A stretch of DNA of 64,000 nt from Pyrrhosoma nymphula (taxonomy: Eukaryota; Arthropoda; Insecta; Odonata; Coenagrionidae), in the NCBI GenBank assembly GCA_963573305.1, contig OY754339.1:89435838-89499837 (forward strand), given 5' to 3'. The notes beneath the pieces were generated by a model that was not told the origin of the DNA, searched no databases, and saw only the letters and a list, made by a program, of their open reading frames with translations. A program made the translations under genes and the position numbers. Positions 32,621 to 44,219 of the stretch are shown here, piece by piece. The first letter of the stretch is position 1. Every line of letters starts with the position of its first letter.

Positions 32621-35236
32621 TATTATAGCACGCAAATAATATCAAATAGTTTCATTTCTGCTATCGCTCATGGCTCCTTCCAAAATTTGAAATGAGTGTC
32701 AGAGGGGTTAACCCTTTTATTTTATGAAACGGCTGATGGGCCAGGAACTGCAAATTTGTGCAACAGAGGAAACCTGTGAGACCATATTGCAGATGAGCTG
32801 TACTTTTAAGTAAAATCAAGGCACATATAAATTTAAATGAAGTGAATTTTAAAAATCGTTAGGAAAATGTCCTAACGGTTTTTCTACTGAAAAACTGAAT
32901 GAAATACTACATTTGGGGAAAATAAGGCATTATTCTAACAGAGCAATTTTATGGCACGCCGTAGACTCCTAATCAAAGATGGGAAACGGAGAGGATTTTC
33001 ACGAAATAAAATTGAACTCGCAATGTAAAACGAAAAATAAACTGCAAGATCCCTTATCCTAAGAATATGCATTATTTGGTTGTATAGATCCAAGTGGTAG
33101 CTACACCTTAATTACAAAAAAGAAAGAAGATAATACAAATGTAAATTAAACGGATCATTGTAAGGGTTTGGTTTTAAAGAAGCAGACGAATTTAAGGGGT
33201 GGCTAAATTGAGTGTTCCGGAGATAAAAATTGCACCACCACAGGAATAATTTCCAGAGCCAGCAGGAAGATAGTTGAACATTTCAATATTGATATTTTGG
33301 TCATCAGAGGTAAACATCGACAAAGAGGTTGATTGAAGAATCTGTATACGGAAGAGGTCAACGCAGAATCGCTATACTTGATCACCACCAAAAGTGCTTC
33401 TGCAATGAGCTCTTCCTCTAACAAGGCACATCCTTCACGTCGATGGCCAACTTTGACGACCGATATTTAGTTCATAAACTGTTCCACTATCTTAAAAGGT
33501 ACTACCCACAGCTTACACAGCCAGAAAGTTCATCTCAGCCTTTGAACATTGCGAACAAAGGATGTGGGGCTACTGCGTGAACCATCAGCATCATCCTCCA
33601 GATTTTTCAACCAAAGCATCCCACACTCCTATCCTATCGGAATCCAAACCTTATTCCACTTTTCGCCCAAACTTTCCACCTACCATGAGGTGAACTTACC
33701 CCGCCACCTCCCTTGGCATCAAATTCATGCCGACCCGCACGGAGTCTTGAAACGACGGAAAAACACAACCAAGCCCCAAACTCACCCACTTACCCTAGCA
33801 CTTTCCTCACCAACATCCTTCTCCTGGCCTCGCTATGTACTCTAATTGGTGTGACTTTATTTTTTTTATATTTTTTTATCGTTAATGTTAATCACTGTTC
33901 ACTCTTGACTTGAGTTTTTTTTTTTCTATGAGTAATTTAATATGAGTGTTTGCATTGATTACTTTAACGCTTCTTTATGTGCGTACATGTTTGCCAGAGT
34001 CACTAACCTCTATAGCTTAAGGAATGACTCTTGAACGTGTTCCATCACAAACGTTTACAAGCTGTATTGCTAGCAGTTTGTTACGTTGTTTTCGACGACT
34101 GCGAAGGTGAGCCAGTCCCAAATTTAGAAAATACCCGAGAGAATTGGTCTTTAACATTTCTTCAAAACGCTAACTACAGAGTAATAATTCACGGGATTCA
34201 CTGACGCCACGTTTTGACGAACTATCCGTACAGCCTTGGCGCGGAGATGTATGGTTTCCCCGTCTGATATCATTCGTTATCTTAATGCATAATTATAAGC
34301 ACTAACCCCTTATTCAAGACGTATTTGTTTCAATAAGTATTTATATTTAGTTAGCAACTGAAAAAGAACTCTTTCAGCTAGTCACCATTAGTCCAACCGT
34401 CCTTGTTGAAGTACACTAACTGGTAGTTGAACTGTTTCTGAAACGTTTCCATTTCCAGCTGTTTAAATTAACGCTTTAATATTTTCCAGTGCCGTGTCTA
34501 CTGTACTAATTTATTTTACAATAGAAGCGAAATTGTTCAACTTCAACGCCCGGGAGATGCCATGTTCTAGTGGAAGTGTAACTCAATACTAAAGCGGAAT
34601 ATCCGCAATACAGATATATTGATAAGCAGTCTTCACTTCCATAGAGTATTTTTAAGTTCTCAAATTGGAAGGCGAAAGATTTCTTTCAATATCAGTGGAG
34701 AATTGTTCTCGGATTTTTCAACCACCTAGGCTCCTAGTAAAAATTAAAATGCGCTTCAGGACCGGACACGAAAGTAGATGAGCATCTATGAATAGAGTTA
34801 GACTTAGACCCTGTGGAATGCTCCTTTTATAGTCCATTAGTTGGGAAACGAGGAATTTTAGACACCTTGAATGTTAATTGTAGAATGGTGAAGTAGTATT
34901 CTCGTGAATAAACGAGAAAAGCTCCCTCAATTGACCCACTACATTCTTCAATTTAACGGGAGAGAAATAGCACCAGCTTTTCCTCATTTCGTCAATATGA
35001 ATGCCTCCACATTAGAGCAAGGTAAAAAGTATTCATATATATGAGTATATTTTGCCTTCCGAGAGGCGTTAGTCCTGTTTTCCTCTCACGTAAGCGACTG
35101 GCTCACTCTTCAATGGCGTCGGCCCGAACGTCTTTCAACGAAGGTCTCACTAATTCAATTTTTTTCGGGTGCGTGCCTGTGTGATTGTGCGTTCGTTCGT
35201 GTGCGTGTGTGTTTGTGTGTGCGCGGTGATGGGCAG
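32621..35236. other. HOOK intron, last part
   Basis: AT-rich DNA with no recognised gene. The open frames at 33.2-33.9 kb have no family I know. The final 60 bases before exon D are rich in GT (about 35169-35225). Confidence 0.45.
35169..35236 (+). promoter_or_regulatory. Ca-beta: UG-rich 3' splice-site region of exon D
   Basis: The acceptor GATGGGCAG at 35236 lacks a normal polypyrimidine tract. In its place is an imperfect GT repeat at 35169-35225, for example GTGTGCGTGTGTGTTTGTGT. UG repeats in pre-mRNA are known binding sites for CELF/Bruno and TDP-43 proteins. Regulation of this exon is therefore plausible, but that is inference. Confidence 0.5.
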
Positions 35237-35480
35237 GCGATGACTCGGACTCGGTGGGCAACGCGAGGCGTGGCGCAGCCGCGTCCTCCTTGACCACTCC
35301 GCCGCCCACCAAGGAGAAGAGGAAACCCTTCTTCAAGAAGCAGGAGAGCCCCTCGCCATACGACGTGGTGCCGTCCATGCGACCCGTGGTCCTGGTCGGG
35401 CCTTCGCTCAAGGGATACGAAGTGACCGACATGATGCAGAAGGCGCTCTTCGACTTCCTGAAGCACAGATTCGCCGGAAG
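35237..35480 (+). CDS. Ca-beta: Ca-beta exon D: HOOK end and start of GK domain
   Basis: 80 complete codons with split codons at both ends (phase 1 in, phase 2 out). GDDSDSVGNARRGAAAS and TTPPPTKEKRKPFFKKQE form the end of the HOOK and the second SH3 part. YDVVPSMRPVVLVGPSLKGY, EVTDMMQKALFDFLKHRF and AGR begin the guanylate-kinase-like domain. The P-loop position reads GPSLKGYE, not a catalytic nucleotide-binding loop, as in all beta subunits. This domain has no kinase activity and carries the pocket for the alpha-1 interaction domain. The donor is GGAAG|gtaagt at 35480/35481. Flanking sequence is AT-rich while the exon is GC-rich. Confidence 0.97.
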
Positions 35481-35533
35481 GTAAGTGCGAGCATGCTACA
35501 CAACATTTCAATTGCGACCTGTACCATTCAAAC

Positions 35534-36091
35534 TAGTGGCGGAATAAAGTGTTGTCGGAGCGAAACGGCTGCAGCCGCAGCTATTTCGCTCAGACAACTG
35601 CTTCAAATAACTGTTGAAAACAACAGGTTAGTTTCGTGATCGTGCCGCAGCTGAGAAGTTCCACTCTGTACAGTGCAGCAGCAACTGATGAAACTGAAGC
35701 TGACTGTTTCGTCTTCTATTCTGTTCCAGTTGCACTGCACGTTTTTGCTACAATTTGTTGGATTTGAATATGTAGCAGGCGGTTGCTGGTTTATTCAGCC
35801 AACACATGTCCGCCCATCTTTGCAGATAGAATTAGAATTGTGAAGAACCTATCTGAATCATGAATCCAAATCCAATTGTTACTTGAGTGAAAGATTTCTA
35901 ATTACATAGAATACAGAACTACCAGCAATTTTCTAACAGCGCCGATCGATCGCCTGTTGTTTGGTGTGCCTCTAGCTGTTGTCCACAACAGGAGGTTTTC
36001 ACGGAAATGTTTCGTTTTGAAACTGTTTCGGTTGGAATGTTCGGAACAACAGTTGCAATGAAACTGTTGTGTTCTTTTAGTGCCACCGCTC
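35534..36091. mobile_element. hAT-type non-autonomous element with 8-base TSD
   Basis: The direct repeat ATTCAAAC at 35526-35533 and 36092-36099 is an exact 8-base target duplication, the size made by hAT transposases. The ends are imperfect inverted repeats: TAGTGGCGGAATAAAGTG and, as the reverse complement of the right end, GAGCGGTGGCACTAAAAG. No transposase is encoded in the 558 bases. It lies only 45 bases after the donor of exon D. Confidence 0.8.
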
Positions 36092-37393
36092 ATTCAAACG
36101 CATCCGGATTGACTGGACGACCGTCAAGTTGTCCACACTCTTCCCGCTCGTACGGATAGGTCATTCCGTAAGCAATACTGAGAGTTGGCCATCGTAATTT
36201 TTATTAAAAGTAAAAGCTCCCGATCAAAAAGGCTACGCTATAAGCTTCTAGTTTGCTCAAAGACCCGATGAGATTAAGGTACCTACTGGGTCTACCATTA
36301 CATATAGCTCGTCAGTAAAGTACGAATTTTTCATTGCTTTTCAATAAAATTTTTAATCAAGAAAGACAATTTTGCTTATAACAGCGACATCGAAGGGGGC
36401 GAAATCTTAATACTATCCTTTCTTCACTTTTAACCCCGAGAGCACATTTATTTTCGGGTTGCACAGGGGGAAAATGAGACTTCATTAAATTCACCATTTT
36501 TTTCAAAAGAGGCAGGGATCTTTTAAAAATTATGAATGAGATTTTTTTCTTCTCCGAATCGTAAAAATTGCGGGTTGCCACAAATTTTCATTTCCCATAA
36601 CCCCGAAATTCCACATTCGATCGGCTCACAAGTAACTATCTCCACCTGGTATAATTCTTCCCAAACAGAATTCAGCTGGCCTTTTCCTGCTGTATTTCTA
36701 CCGGCCAAAAATAGCAAGTCTTCTTGAGTAGTTGTTGTCAGCATTTACGGTTTGGAGAAGACGTTGGAGCATGGCCATAACCAATGTCAAGTACGTTTGT
36801 CAGAACTGTTGTTTCGTAAGGTTTCCACCAAGCCCACTAGTCACCCGAAGGTCTCAACTTCTATTGCATCGGGCACGATTCCAGAATTAACTCATGATCG
36901 TTACATACACTGGGAATCATTCGGCCATTAGGTATTCGAAAAGATTTCTGGATATATAAAATCATTCTATGAACAACAATTCTCATCCCTGGTCGAGAAA
37001 GCACTACAAAAAAAACTTTGTGAGTCTCATGGCACGTAAACTATTTATCTCGTAATGAAAACTGTACACAGGATAAACTGTCATAAAAATCCGAAAATCA
37101 AAGGGAACGCGATTTTCGAGAGAAAAAACAGCAAAAAAATACGCTTACCTCGACTTCAAGAATGAAAAATATTTCACCAATGTAGCGTTGTAAAAATATT
37201 TCACTGCTATTAATAGCACCACATTTGCAATGAAGCATGTACTCACTTAACTCTAGTGAAACCCGCGAGAGATGACAAGGGATTTCCTCGAAACCCAAGA
37301 TTATGCAAATAGCGCCTCTAATAAAATTTACAGTTCCTTCTGTAGTAGAAGTTGTGTGACCTTGCCCAAAGAGGATAATGGGAGGATAGTCCT

Positions 37394-37538
37394 TGCGCAT
37401 ATATATGGGTTAAAATGAACTAGGAGACATGGTATAAGCGCGGGCTTCATCCATGGGGTATGATGATGCCTGCGCATATATATGGGTTAAAATGAACTAG
37501 GAGACATGGTATAAGCACGGGCTTCATCCATGGGGTAT
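37394..37538 (+). repeat. Tandem duplication, 77-base unit, about 1.9 copies
   Basis: The unit starting TGCGCATATATATGGGTTAA at 37394 repeats at 37471. The second copy matches for about 68 bases with a single G/A difference (AAGCGCGGG against AAGCACGGG). The near identity indicates a recent duplication. Confidence 0.9.
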
Positions 37539-38980
37539 TATAAAATGCAAAAATAAAATAATTGAATATAATTCCACATTCCAAAACCCCAAGGTCGGAA
37601 ATAACTCAATACTCTTGTTTAATTCATGTGAATTATAAACAGGAAGAGGTAATTGAGGACATTTTGGGCAAAAATAGAACAATCCTGGCCAAGATGGTTG
37701 GCTTCTTGCTGGAGGGTTCTGGACTATTCGTGTCAGCTCTCACCGAGGGTTACTAAGATATCCGCTAAATCTTTTATGGCGTCGGGAAGTAAACTTGGAT
37801 TTCTGACACACAGTAGTACAAGTGTATTGAACGCACTTTTCGTCTCAGTATTAAATTAATATCACTATTACCAATGAGTGGATTAAAAAGAAGATATAAG
37901 CGTGTGTTGTTACTAAAAATTAAGGCTAGTTGAAATATTGAATGACATGAGTTTACGGAAGATCAAACCGAGAGACTGGGTGCAAAAATTTGTAATGCCT
38001 CTTTCAGTAAAATATAAGTATTCTCACGGAATGTAATGAGCTCCTTACCTGCTATGGAATGCTACGAACAGTAAAATACTATTCCATAGTCCCAAGCCGC
38101 TTCGCAATGAACGTAAAGATGACGATGATTGGCAAAGTCGTGAAATTTTTTAGACTGCTGTTTTTAAACACACTGTGTAGTGTAGCAAATAAACTAGATC
38201 ATGGCGAGGATGACATTCCAATATCTTTTTAAAAAATATTAATTTAAAAAACTTATAGCTATGACCGTGGAGAAAACCCAACAGACGAGTTAAAATATCG
38301 ACTCCGGCACTTATGGCTTTTAACTCGCCGTTAATCACCACAGTCACACAAAATGAGTTTAATGATTTTTCAAAAGGGTCACTTTTGGCAACCTTGACAT
38401 AATTAACGCCTATGTGAAGCATATTATCGAAGTTGATCTTTCTGCTCCCGGGATTAAATCACTAAATTAAGCCCTCTAAGGATGAATCGAATTGGTAAAA
38501 CTGAGTGATAATTTATATCTTAAATTGTATGAATTCAATACTTATCTTAGTATGACAGATATGATAGAGAAAGATAGAGGACAGGATATTTTTTTAAAAG
38601 GAGATAAGGTTTTGGGGTCTTATTAGTCATGGGTATCTATTCCCTCAGCCTTAATTCCATCACTATGGACCCTGGATATTTATACATGCTTTAAGCAGGG
38701 AGGCTGTGTGATAATTGAATCTCTGAAAATCTTTGAAAAAAAAATATTATTAGAGATTACTTGATAAAAAAACGGGAAAAATACTGAAATCAAGCTGAAA
38801 GAGCTTAGTGGATATGGACTTTTTATAAAATATGTCATGAACACTAACAAAATACAGGACACCAAAAGAAAAAGCGAAGAAAAAAAGTCAAAACTTATTT
38901 TTCCATAACGAATCCACTAGCGTAAGCGAAAGTCTCAGTCGTAACGTTATGGAAAACTTTAACATCAAACATTGGTAAAT

Positions 38981-39038
38981 AAGACACATCGTTCTACTCC
39001 ACACTTAACTTTAAGTGTGGAAGAGAACGAAGTGTCTT
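38981..39038. repeat. 28-base-stem hairpin
   Basis: AAGACACATCGTTCTACTCC plus ACACTTAA (38981-39008) pairs with 39011-39038, TTAAGTGTGG through AGTGTCTT, with two mismatches and almost no loop. Short inverted words TAACG around 38910-38950 may be part of the same element. Confidence 0.7.
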
Positions 39039-39315
39039 ACTTAAAAATATTCGAATCCACTAACTAAATCATCGTACAATTAGAGTAGACAACGAACGCG
39101 TGAAATTACCTGTAAATTTAGCAGATATAACTGTTAAATAACTTCTGTAAATTATTACAAGTAATGTGTAGTACTATACGATACATCTCCAAAAGCGTCT
39201 CTTTTACCTTATTGGCCAAAAACAACTGTGGAGCTCTAACGTATTATGAAGAAAGGGGTTTAGTTTTTTTATGCTACAATATAATGACGACAGAGTATTC
39301 CGTTACCATATTTAC

Positions 39316-39386
39316 TCACTCAATGGTCCCGGGACCCTTGAGTCTGTAGCCCAATGCTCTACCCTCTAGACCACCATTTGACCTTA
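39316..39386 (-). repeat. tRNA-derived SINE head, fragment
   Basis: On the minus strand the segment reads GGTGGTCTAGAGGGTAGAGC, ATTGGGCTACAGACTCAAG, GGTCCCGGGACC. This is the layout of a tRNA-like RNA polymerase III promoter: an A-box-like TAGAGGGTAGAGC, an anticodon-arm-like region and a degraded B-box. The rest of the element is not evident. Confidence 0.45.
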
Positions 39387-39517
39387 ATGAATGCTTACAT
39401 TTATAACCTTCGAATGCATACACTTATTACACTTGCTGTTCTAACTTCCATTAAAAATCCTTGAGAGGCTCGCTATGATTACGCTTCACTTGTATACAGA
39501 GTATATTATTTAACCCT

Positions 39518-40385
39518 CTTAGTGCCACAAGCAGTGCGGTAGGGGTGTCCACTATCACAGTTGCTTTTTAACCTGTATTCAGAAGAAATGACAAGGGAGG
39601 CATGGGGCAGGAGGATTTAGGAATAAAGATAGGAGGGGAGCTGATAAAATCAGCGAGATTTGCAGATGATCAAGCATTGGTTAGTCAGTCGGCCAAGGGG
39701 TTACAGTCAATGGTGAATGCGTCAGAGATGCAGTGCGAAAAGTATGGGATGAAAATCAATCACAAGAAAACGTAAGTGATGAGATTTTCTAGAAGTAAGA
39801 AGGCGGGGCTGAATATAAGGGTGGGAGGGAACAAGACAGAGCAGGTCAAGCTGTTTACGTATCTGGGCAGTATTTTGGAGGAGAATGGGTTAAGCGGTAG
39901 GGACATCGGATGCAGAATTGCCATGGCTAAAGATGCTTGAAGAAAGAATAGAAGGAAATTAATGAGGGGGGGTGGGTGTCTGAGAAGAGACGTAAAGAAA
40001 ATATTGGGGAAAACTTTAATATGGAGCGTAGCGCTGTATGGGTCGGAAACTTGGTCATTGCGAGGGGAGGATGTCCGTAGACTTTAGGCGTTTGAGATGT
40101 GGGTTTGGAGAAGGATGGAGAGGGTGAGCTGGGTGGCGAGGAAGACGAACGAGGAGGTATTGGATATGGTTGGAGAGGAGAGGAAGCTTGTGGTGGAGGT
40201 TCGGAGAAGCCAGAAGAGATGGATGGAGGAGGTTTTGAGAGGATAGGGCATGCTGAGAAGAGTGATAGAGGAAGCGTGGAAGAGGAAGGAAGAGGATAGA
40301 AATTCTCGACGAAATAAGAGGAGAAAGAAGATATGAGGAATTTAAGAGGGATCTAATGGCGGACATCCTTAGGAGGGAAAGCGAG
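39518..40385 (+). pseudogene. RTE-like reverse transcriptase remnant, first copy
   Basis: The sequence begins within the RT core: a QGCPL-like block near 39530-39550 (stop-containing), then RFADDQALVSQSAKGLQSMV at 39655-39715. It continues through a KYGMKINHKKT block, a YLGSILEENG block, WSVALYGSETWSLRGEDV, a MWVWRRMERV block and a RKTNEEVLDMVGEERKLV-like block. Several stops and frameshifts break it. The FADD catalytic box is intact here. It ends near 40385 with a GACATCCTTAGGAGGGAAA block and is followed at once by RT sequence from further upstream in the protein, which starts the second copy. Confidence 0.8.
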
Positions 40386-41480
40386 AAATGTTTCAGAAAT
40401 TAGGACGCAGAATGGGAACGAAATGGTCGTTTGATCGGGTGGGCTGGACGAAATTAATGGGAGTGTTGAAGAAATTAGGGGTCGATTGGGGCAACAGGCG
40501 TCTGATTCGGCATTTGTATATGAACCAGACGGCGCAGGTTAGGGTAGCCGATGGAGAATCGGGATGGACCACGATAGGGCGGGGAGTGCGGCAGGGGTGC
40601 CCACTATTGCCGTTGCTTTTTAACGTGCATACAGAAGAAATGGTAAGGGAGGCATGGGGTAGGAGGAGGTAGGAATAATGGTAGGAGGGGAGCTGATAAA
40701 ATCAGTGAAATTTGCAGATGGTCAATCATTGGTTAGTCAGTCTACCAAGGGGTTACAGTCAATGGTGAATGCGTTAGAGGTGCAGTGCGTAAAGTATGGG
40801 ATGAAGATCAACCACAAGAAAACGAATGTGATGAGATTTTCTAGAAGTAAAAAGGCGGGGCTGGATATAAGGGTGGGAGGGCAGAAGATAGAGCAGGTCG
40901 AGTAGTTTACGTATCTTGGTAGCATTTTAGAAGAGAATGGGTTTTGTGGTAAGGATATCAGATGCAGAATTGCGCTAGCTAAAGAAGTATTTTCGAAGAG
41001 AAGGGAATAGATAAGGGGGGTCTGAGTAGAGACGTAAAGAAGAGACTGATGAAATCTTTAATATGGAGCGTGGCGCTATATGGGTCGGAAACTTGGTCAT
41101 TGCGAAGGGAGGAGGTGCGTAGACTTGAGGCATTTGAGATGTGGGTTTGGAGAAGGGTGGAGAGGGTGAGTGGGTTGCGAGGAAGACGAACGAGGAGGTA
41201 TTGGATATGGTTGGAGAGGAGAGAAAGCTTGTGTCAGAGGTGCGGAGAAGTCAGAAGAGATGGATGGAGGAGGTATTGAGAGGAGAGGGCATGTTGAAGA
41301 GAGTGATAGAGGGGAGAACACTGGGGAAGCGTGGAAGAGGAAGGAGGAGGATAGGAATTCTTGACGAAATAAGAGTAGGTAGGAGATATGAGGAATTTTA
41401 GAGGGATCTAATGGCGCGACATCCTTAGGAGGGAAAAGGAGACAATGTTTCAGAATTTGGGATGCAGGATGGGGACTGTC
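40386..41480 (+). pseudogene. RTE-like reverse transcriptase remnant, second copy
   Basis: This covers more of the RT domain: WSFDRVGWTKLMGVLKKLGV, LIRHLYMNQTAQVRV, a TTIGRGVRQGCPL block, then KFADGQSLVSQSTKGLQSM, KYGMKINHKKTNVMRFSRSK, a stop in place of Leu/Val before TYLGS, LIWSVALYGSETWSLRRE, FEMWVWRRVERV and the tail EEVLRGEGMLKRVIEGR with GKRGRGRRRIGILDEI. The catalytic box reads FADG instead of FADD. Several frameshifts follow. The same family occurs at 13430-13890. Both copies share the 3' end GACATCCTTAGGAGGGAAA. Confidence 0.85.
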
Positions 41481-41876
41481 CAAGAACATACCAATTAGCT
41501 GGTAGAATACTTAAATGTAAAAAAAGGGCCACAAGCCGATATCTTGGCTTCGCTTCCCGAGCGATAAGTTCCAAAGGCTGATACGCCGGCTCATATATAG
41601 CATTATTAGCATTCACAAAATATCTGTCACAAATAATATAGTTTATTATTAGTTCCAGTGATAAAAAATAGATAATTTCTAACTATTAAACAAAAATTAA
41701 ACAGTAAACTTAAGGAGCGGATTTATATTTTTAAATATTACAGTATAACGTTATTTTCTGAAGGGTAACTTTTATTTACAAGACACCCTCAGTATCTCTG
41801 TAAGGTTCCACTTGAAATGGATGGAAATAAGGGGGCAAATTTAAGTTTTAGTTCATATCTTATTATTTGTACAGAA
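41481..41876. other. GK intron segment without recognised features
   Basis: AT-rich sequence between the LINE copies and the next inverted-repeat element. Nothing could be assigned. Confidence 0.4.
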
Positions 41877-42973
41877 ATACAGTACGTACTCTCTCGATAG
41901 TTCGAAAGATCCAAGATCTCGACGTTTTTATGCTTGTTGCAGCTTGTGGTGGTATTTTACCACGCTTATTTTAACTTGCACTGTTTTTTTGCTGTTTGTT
42001 TGGTTGGATTTTTTTATTCGAAATCTAACCCACTTCCCAATGTTCAATCGAGCTGAAATTTGGCACACTTACTTACTCTCGATATCAATACATGAATCAG
42101 TCATTAAATTCGCTAATTACCAAGTTAATATACTAAAATTAAATGGTTTACATTTTATATTTCTTCATCCTCACATGACGCAACCCGAATTACATTGTCT
42201 ACTCGCAGTCAGCGCTGTTGCAATTCATTGCAACCATTATTTTAGCAATTATATTGAGAAGAAACGCTAATAATTTAAATTTCAAAGAACCTTTGAACAA
42301 TAAATATAAAGAGGAGCGATACCCAGTAATAGTGAGCCGACACTTAATGATCCGAATCAACGCTCTAATGAGATTCAGTATAAACGTGGGATAAAAAAAA
42401 GTATTTTTTATATAATAAACTATTTAATAGTTCAACGGTGTTGAAGATTCCTCTTCCAGTACTTTACAATAAGGAATTTAAATTACCATACGTTTAAAAA
42501 TGCAATAATACGCCAAAAATTATTTTAAAAACTATGAATTGTTTCCCAAATTAAGTTCTTCATTCAAATAAATACAATTACAATTATGTATTTCTTTATG
42601 TTTTATGAACTCGTTGTGATCATCGACTCAGAGCAAAGATCATTTCCAAAGCCTTATAAGTAAAATTAATGCATTAAAATAAATACATTTCCAAAACCTT
42701 ATAAGTAAAATTAATACATAATGGCTAGGAATTGTCAAGATGTATTAAGATTCAATGATTACACAGATTTTAACTTAACACTCCAATTGGTGATAAAAAA
42801 TTATTACTTCTTAATTGGTATGTAGTTTTCACTACATGTCTAGTATAAAAAGAGCAGTAACGGACGCCATGTGGTGGAATAATAACATAATGAAGACAGG
42901 AATTGCATGCCTAGTAGTTCGACGGCCTCACTTATTCTGAGGGCTCCGAACTATCGACAGAACACAGTATATG
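41877..42973. mobile_element. Possible 1.1-kb element with inverted ends
   Basis: CGATAGTTCG at 41897-41906, in the context ACAGTACGTACTCTCTCGAT, is inverted at about 42948-42957 in CTCCGAACTATCGACAGAAC, with partly matching outer bases (ATACAGTA and ACAGTATAT). The interior is very AT-rich and has no conserved protein. A direct repeat TTTCCAAAxCCTTATAAGTA occurs inside at 42645-42664 and 42689-42709. The end repeats are short, so this call is tentative. Confidence 0.4.
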
Positions 42974-43169
42974 TTGCGTGGAGGTGGATTGCAATTTTTT
43001 TTACATAAAGCTTTATTAACGATTTTCATTGGGGCTGAGCCGATAATATTTTCCGATACAAATACTGGCCGATATTCAGTTATCGGTAAATGGGTATGGG
43101 AGAAAGAGAATCCGATAATTTTTTCACATGCAAGACTTTCTCAACATAGAGCATTATATTTTTGGATTT

Positions 43170-43395
43170 AATATTTTGTGCCCTCTTATTAACTGGGAAA
43201 GTTCTATTTTTAAAAATTATGGGCACCTTCCAGAATTTTTCATAACTTTTTTAGCTGCACTATCACGATCTATTGCATCCGAAAGGTTTGTCCGCTCAGC
43301 AAATTTGGTGCCTTCTAAGACAAGGGAAGCATTTAATCCAAATAAGGTTGAGTAACTTGTTTCTTTCTATAAAAATTTGCATTGGATAGAATAAT
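43170..43395 (+). pseudogene. hAT transposase C-terminal dimerisation domain remnant
   Basis: The frame at 43128-43355 encodes CPLINWESSIFKNYGHLPEF, FITFLAALSRSIASERFVRS and ANLVPSKTREAFNPNKVE. A stop follows, and the frame then continues LVSFYKNLHW. The pattern (W....FP.L...A...LSIPASSAxSERVFSxAG....RxxLxPxxVExLxFLKxN) is the hATC dimerisation domain of hAT and BED-finger transposases. Only this end of the gene is visible. Confidence 0.65.
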
Positions 43396-43867
43396 TCTCT
43401 ACATAGTTAATTTGAATATGATGTATTTTGATCAATTAAATAAGTACCTAAATAACATTTTTTCAGGACGTTTTTCAGCCCTAACTACCACTTTGTAATA
43501 CCTTGTAAGGTATGCAATATTTTTAGGGTTATCGGAGCAATATATGGGGTGTCGGTTGTCGGAAAAATAAGGCTGTCGCTTCCACCTGAAATTGAAAACT
43601 AAGAAAAAACATGAATGTCCAAGCTCGTGATCGCGGGCCAACCTGGAATGATCATTAATTCCTTTCTTAAAGAAAGATGATCACATTTCCCATGGTCATA
43701 TATCCCCTTATTTTACTAGGTTTAAATGGCTGAAGGCCAAAGCCAGATGGAAATACTTGCTGGTATCGTTTATGTTTGGTCTTTTTAAAAATCAGCAACC
43801 TTGTTATTTAAAGAAATTTTTCCTCCCAGAGACAAAAAAAGTTCAATGTTACCTCCCGATTGGCTCC

Positions 43868-44035
43868 TGATTATTTAATTGTTCCACTACATAGGACTAC
43901 TAAATAAGAAAAATCCTTCTGTGTTGCTGGGGCCAGTTTTTGGAATAGTATTCCCGTCGATATTAAGGAATCTAATTCATTATTTATTTAAAAAAATATT
44001 TTTTCGGAATATTTTTAACCAGGAAGGGTTATAAT
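43868..44035 (+). pseudogene. Short LINE reverse transcriptase C-terminal remnant
   Basis: One frame reads KSFCVAGASFWNSIPVDIKE, then SNSLFIFKKIFF. The pattern 'F.VAGA..WNSIP..I......FKK.L' is the common C-terminal end of many LINE reverse transcriptases. A stop lies just before it, so only the tail remains. It sits 200 bases upstream of Ca-beta exon E. Confidence 0.5.
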
Positions 44036-44219
44036 TAAAAATGTATGTTATAATTAATAACATGTGCTGTTTTACTTCACCTGATTAATATGTAACCGCA
44101 TTATAAATTGATGTAGCATGTGATGTTTTGAGCTCAAACATTAATATATTTTTTATGTCCTTAGTGGATGAAGAAGTGCAAGAACAATAAAACATTTCTA
44201 TATTCTTTCCTCTCCACAG

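Larger units (their letters stand above)
36100..39315. other. GK intron, first part
   Basis: AT-rich intron. It contains a 77-base tandem duplication (37394-37538) and a MITE-like hairpin (38981-39038), listed separately. The minus-strand frame at 37098-37400 is the longest here but resembles nothing I know. Confidence 0.45.

Noticed and set aside
35103..35511. Minus-strand frames of 109 and 118 codons opposite Ca-beta exon D
   Set aside because: They overlap a conserved exon on the other strand and contain the GT-repeat complement as His/Thr repeats.
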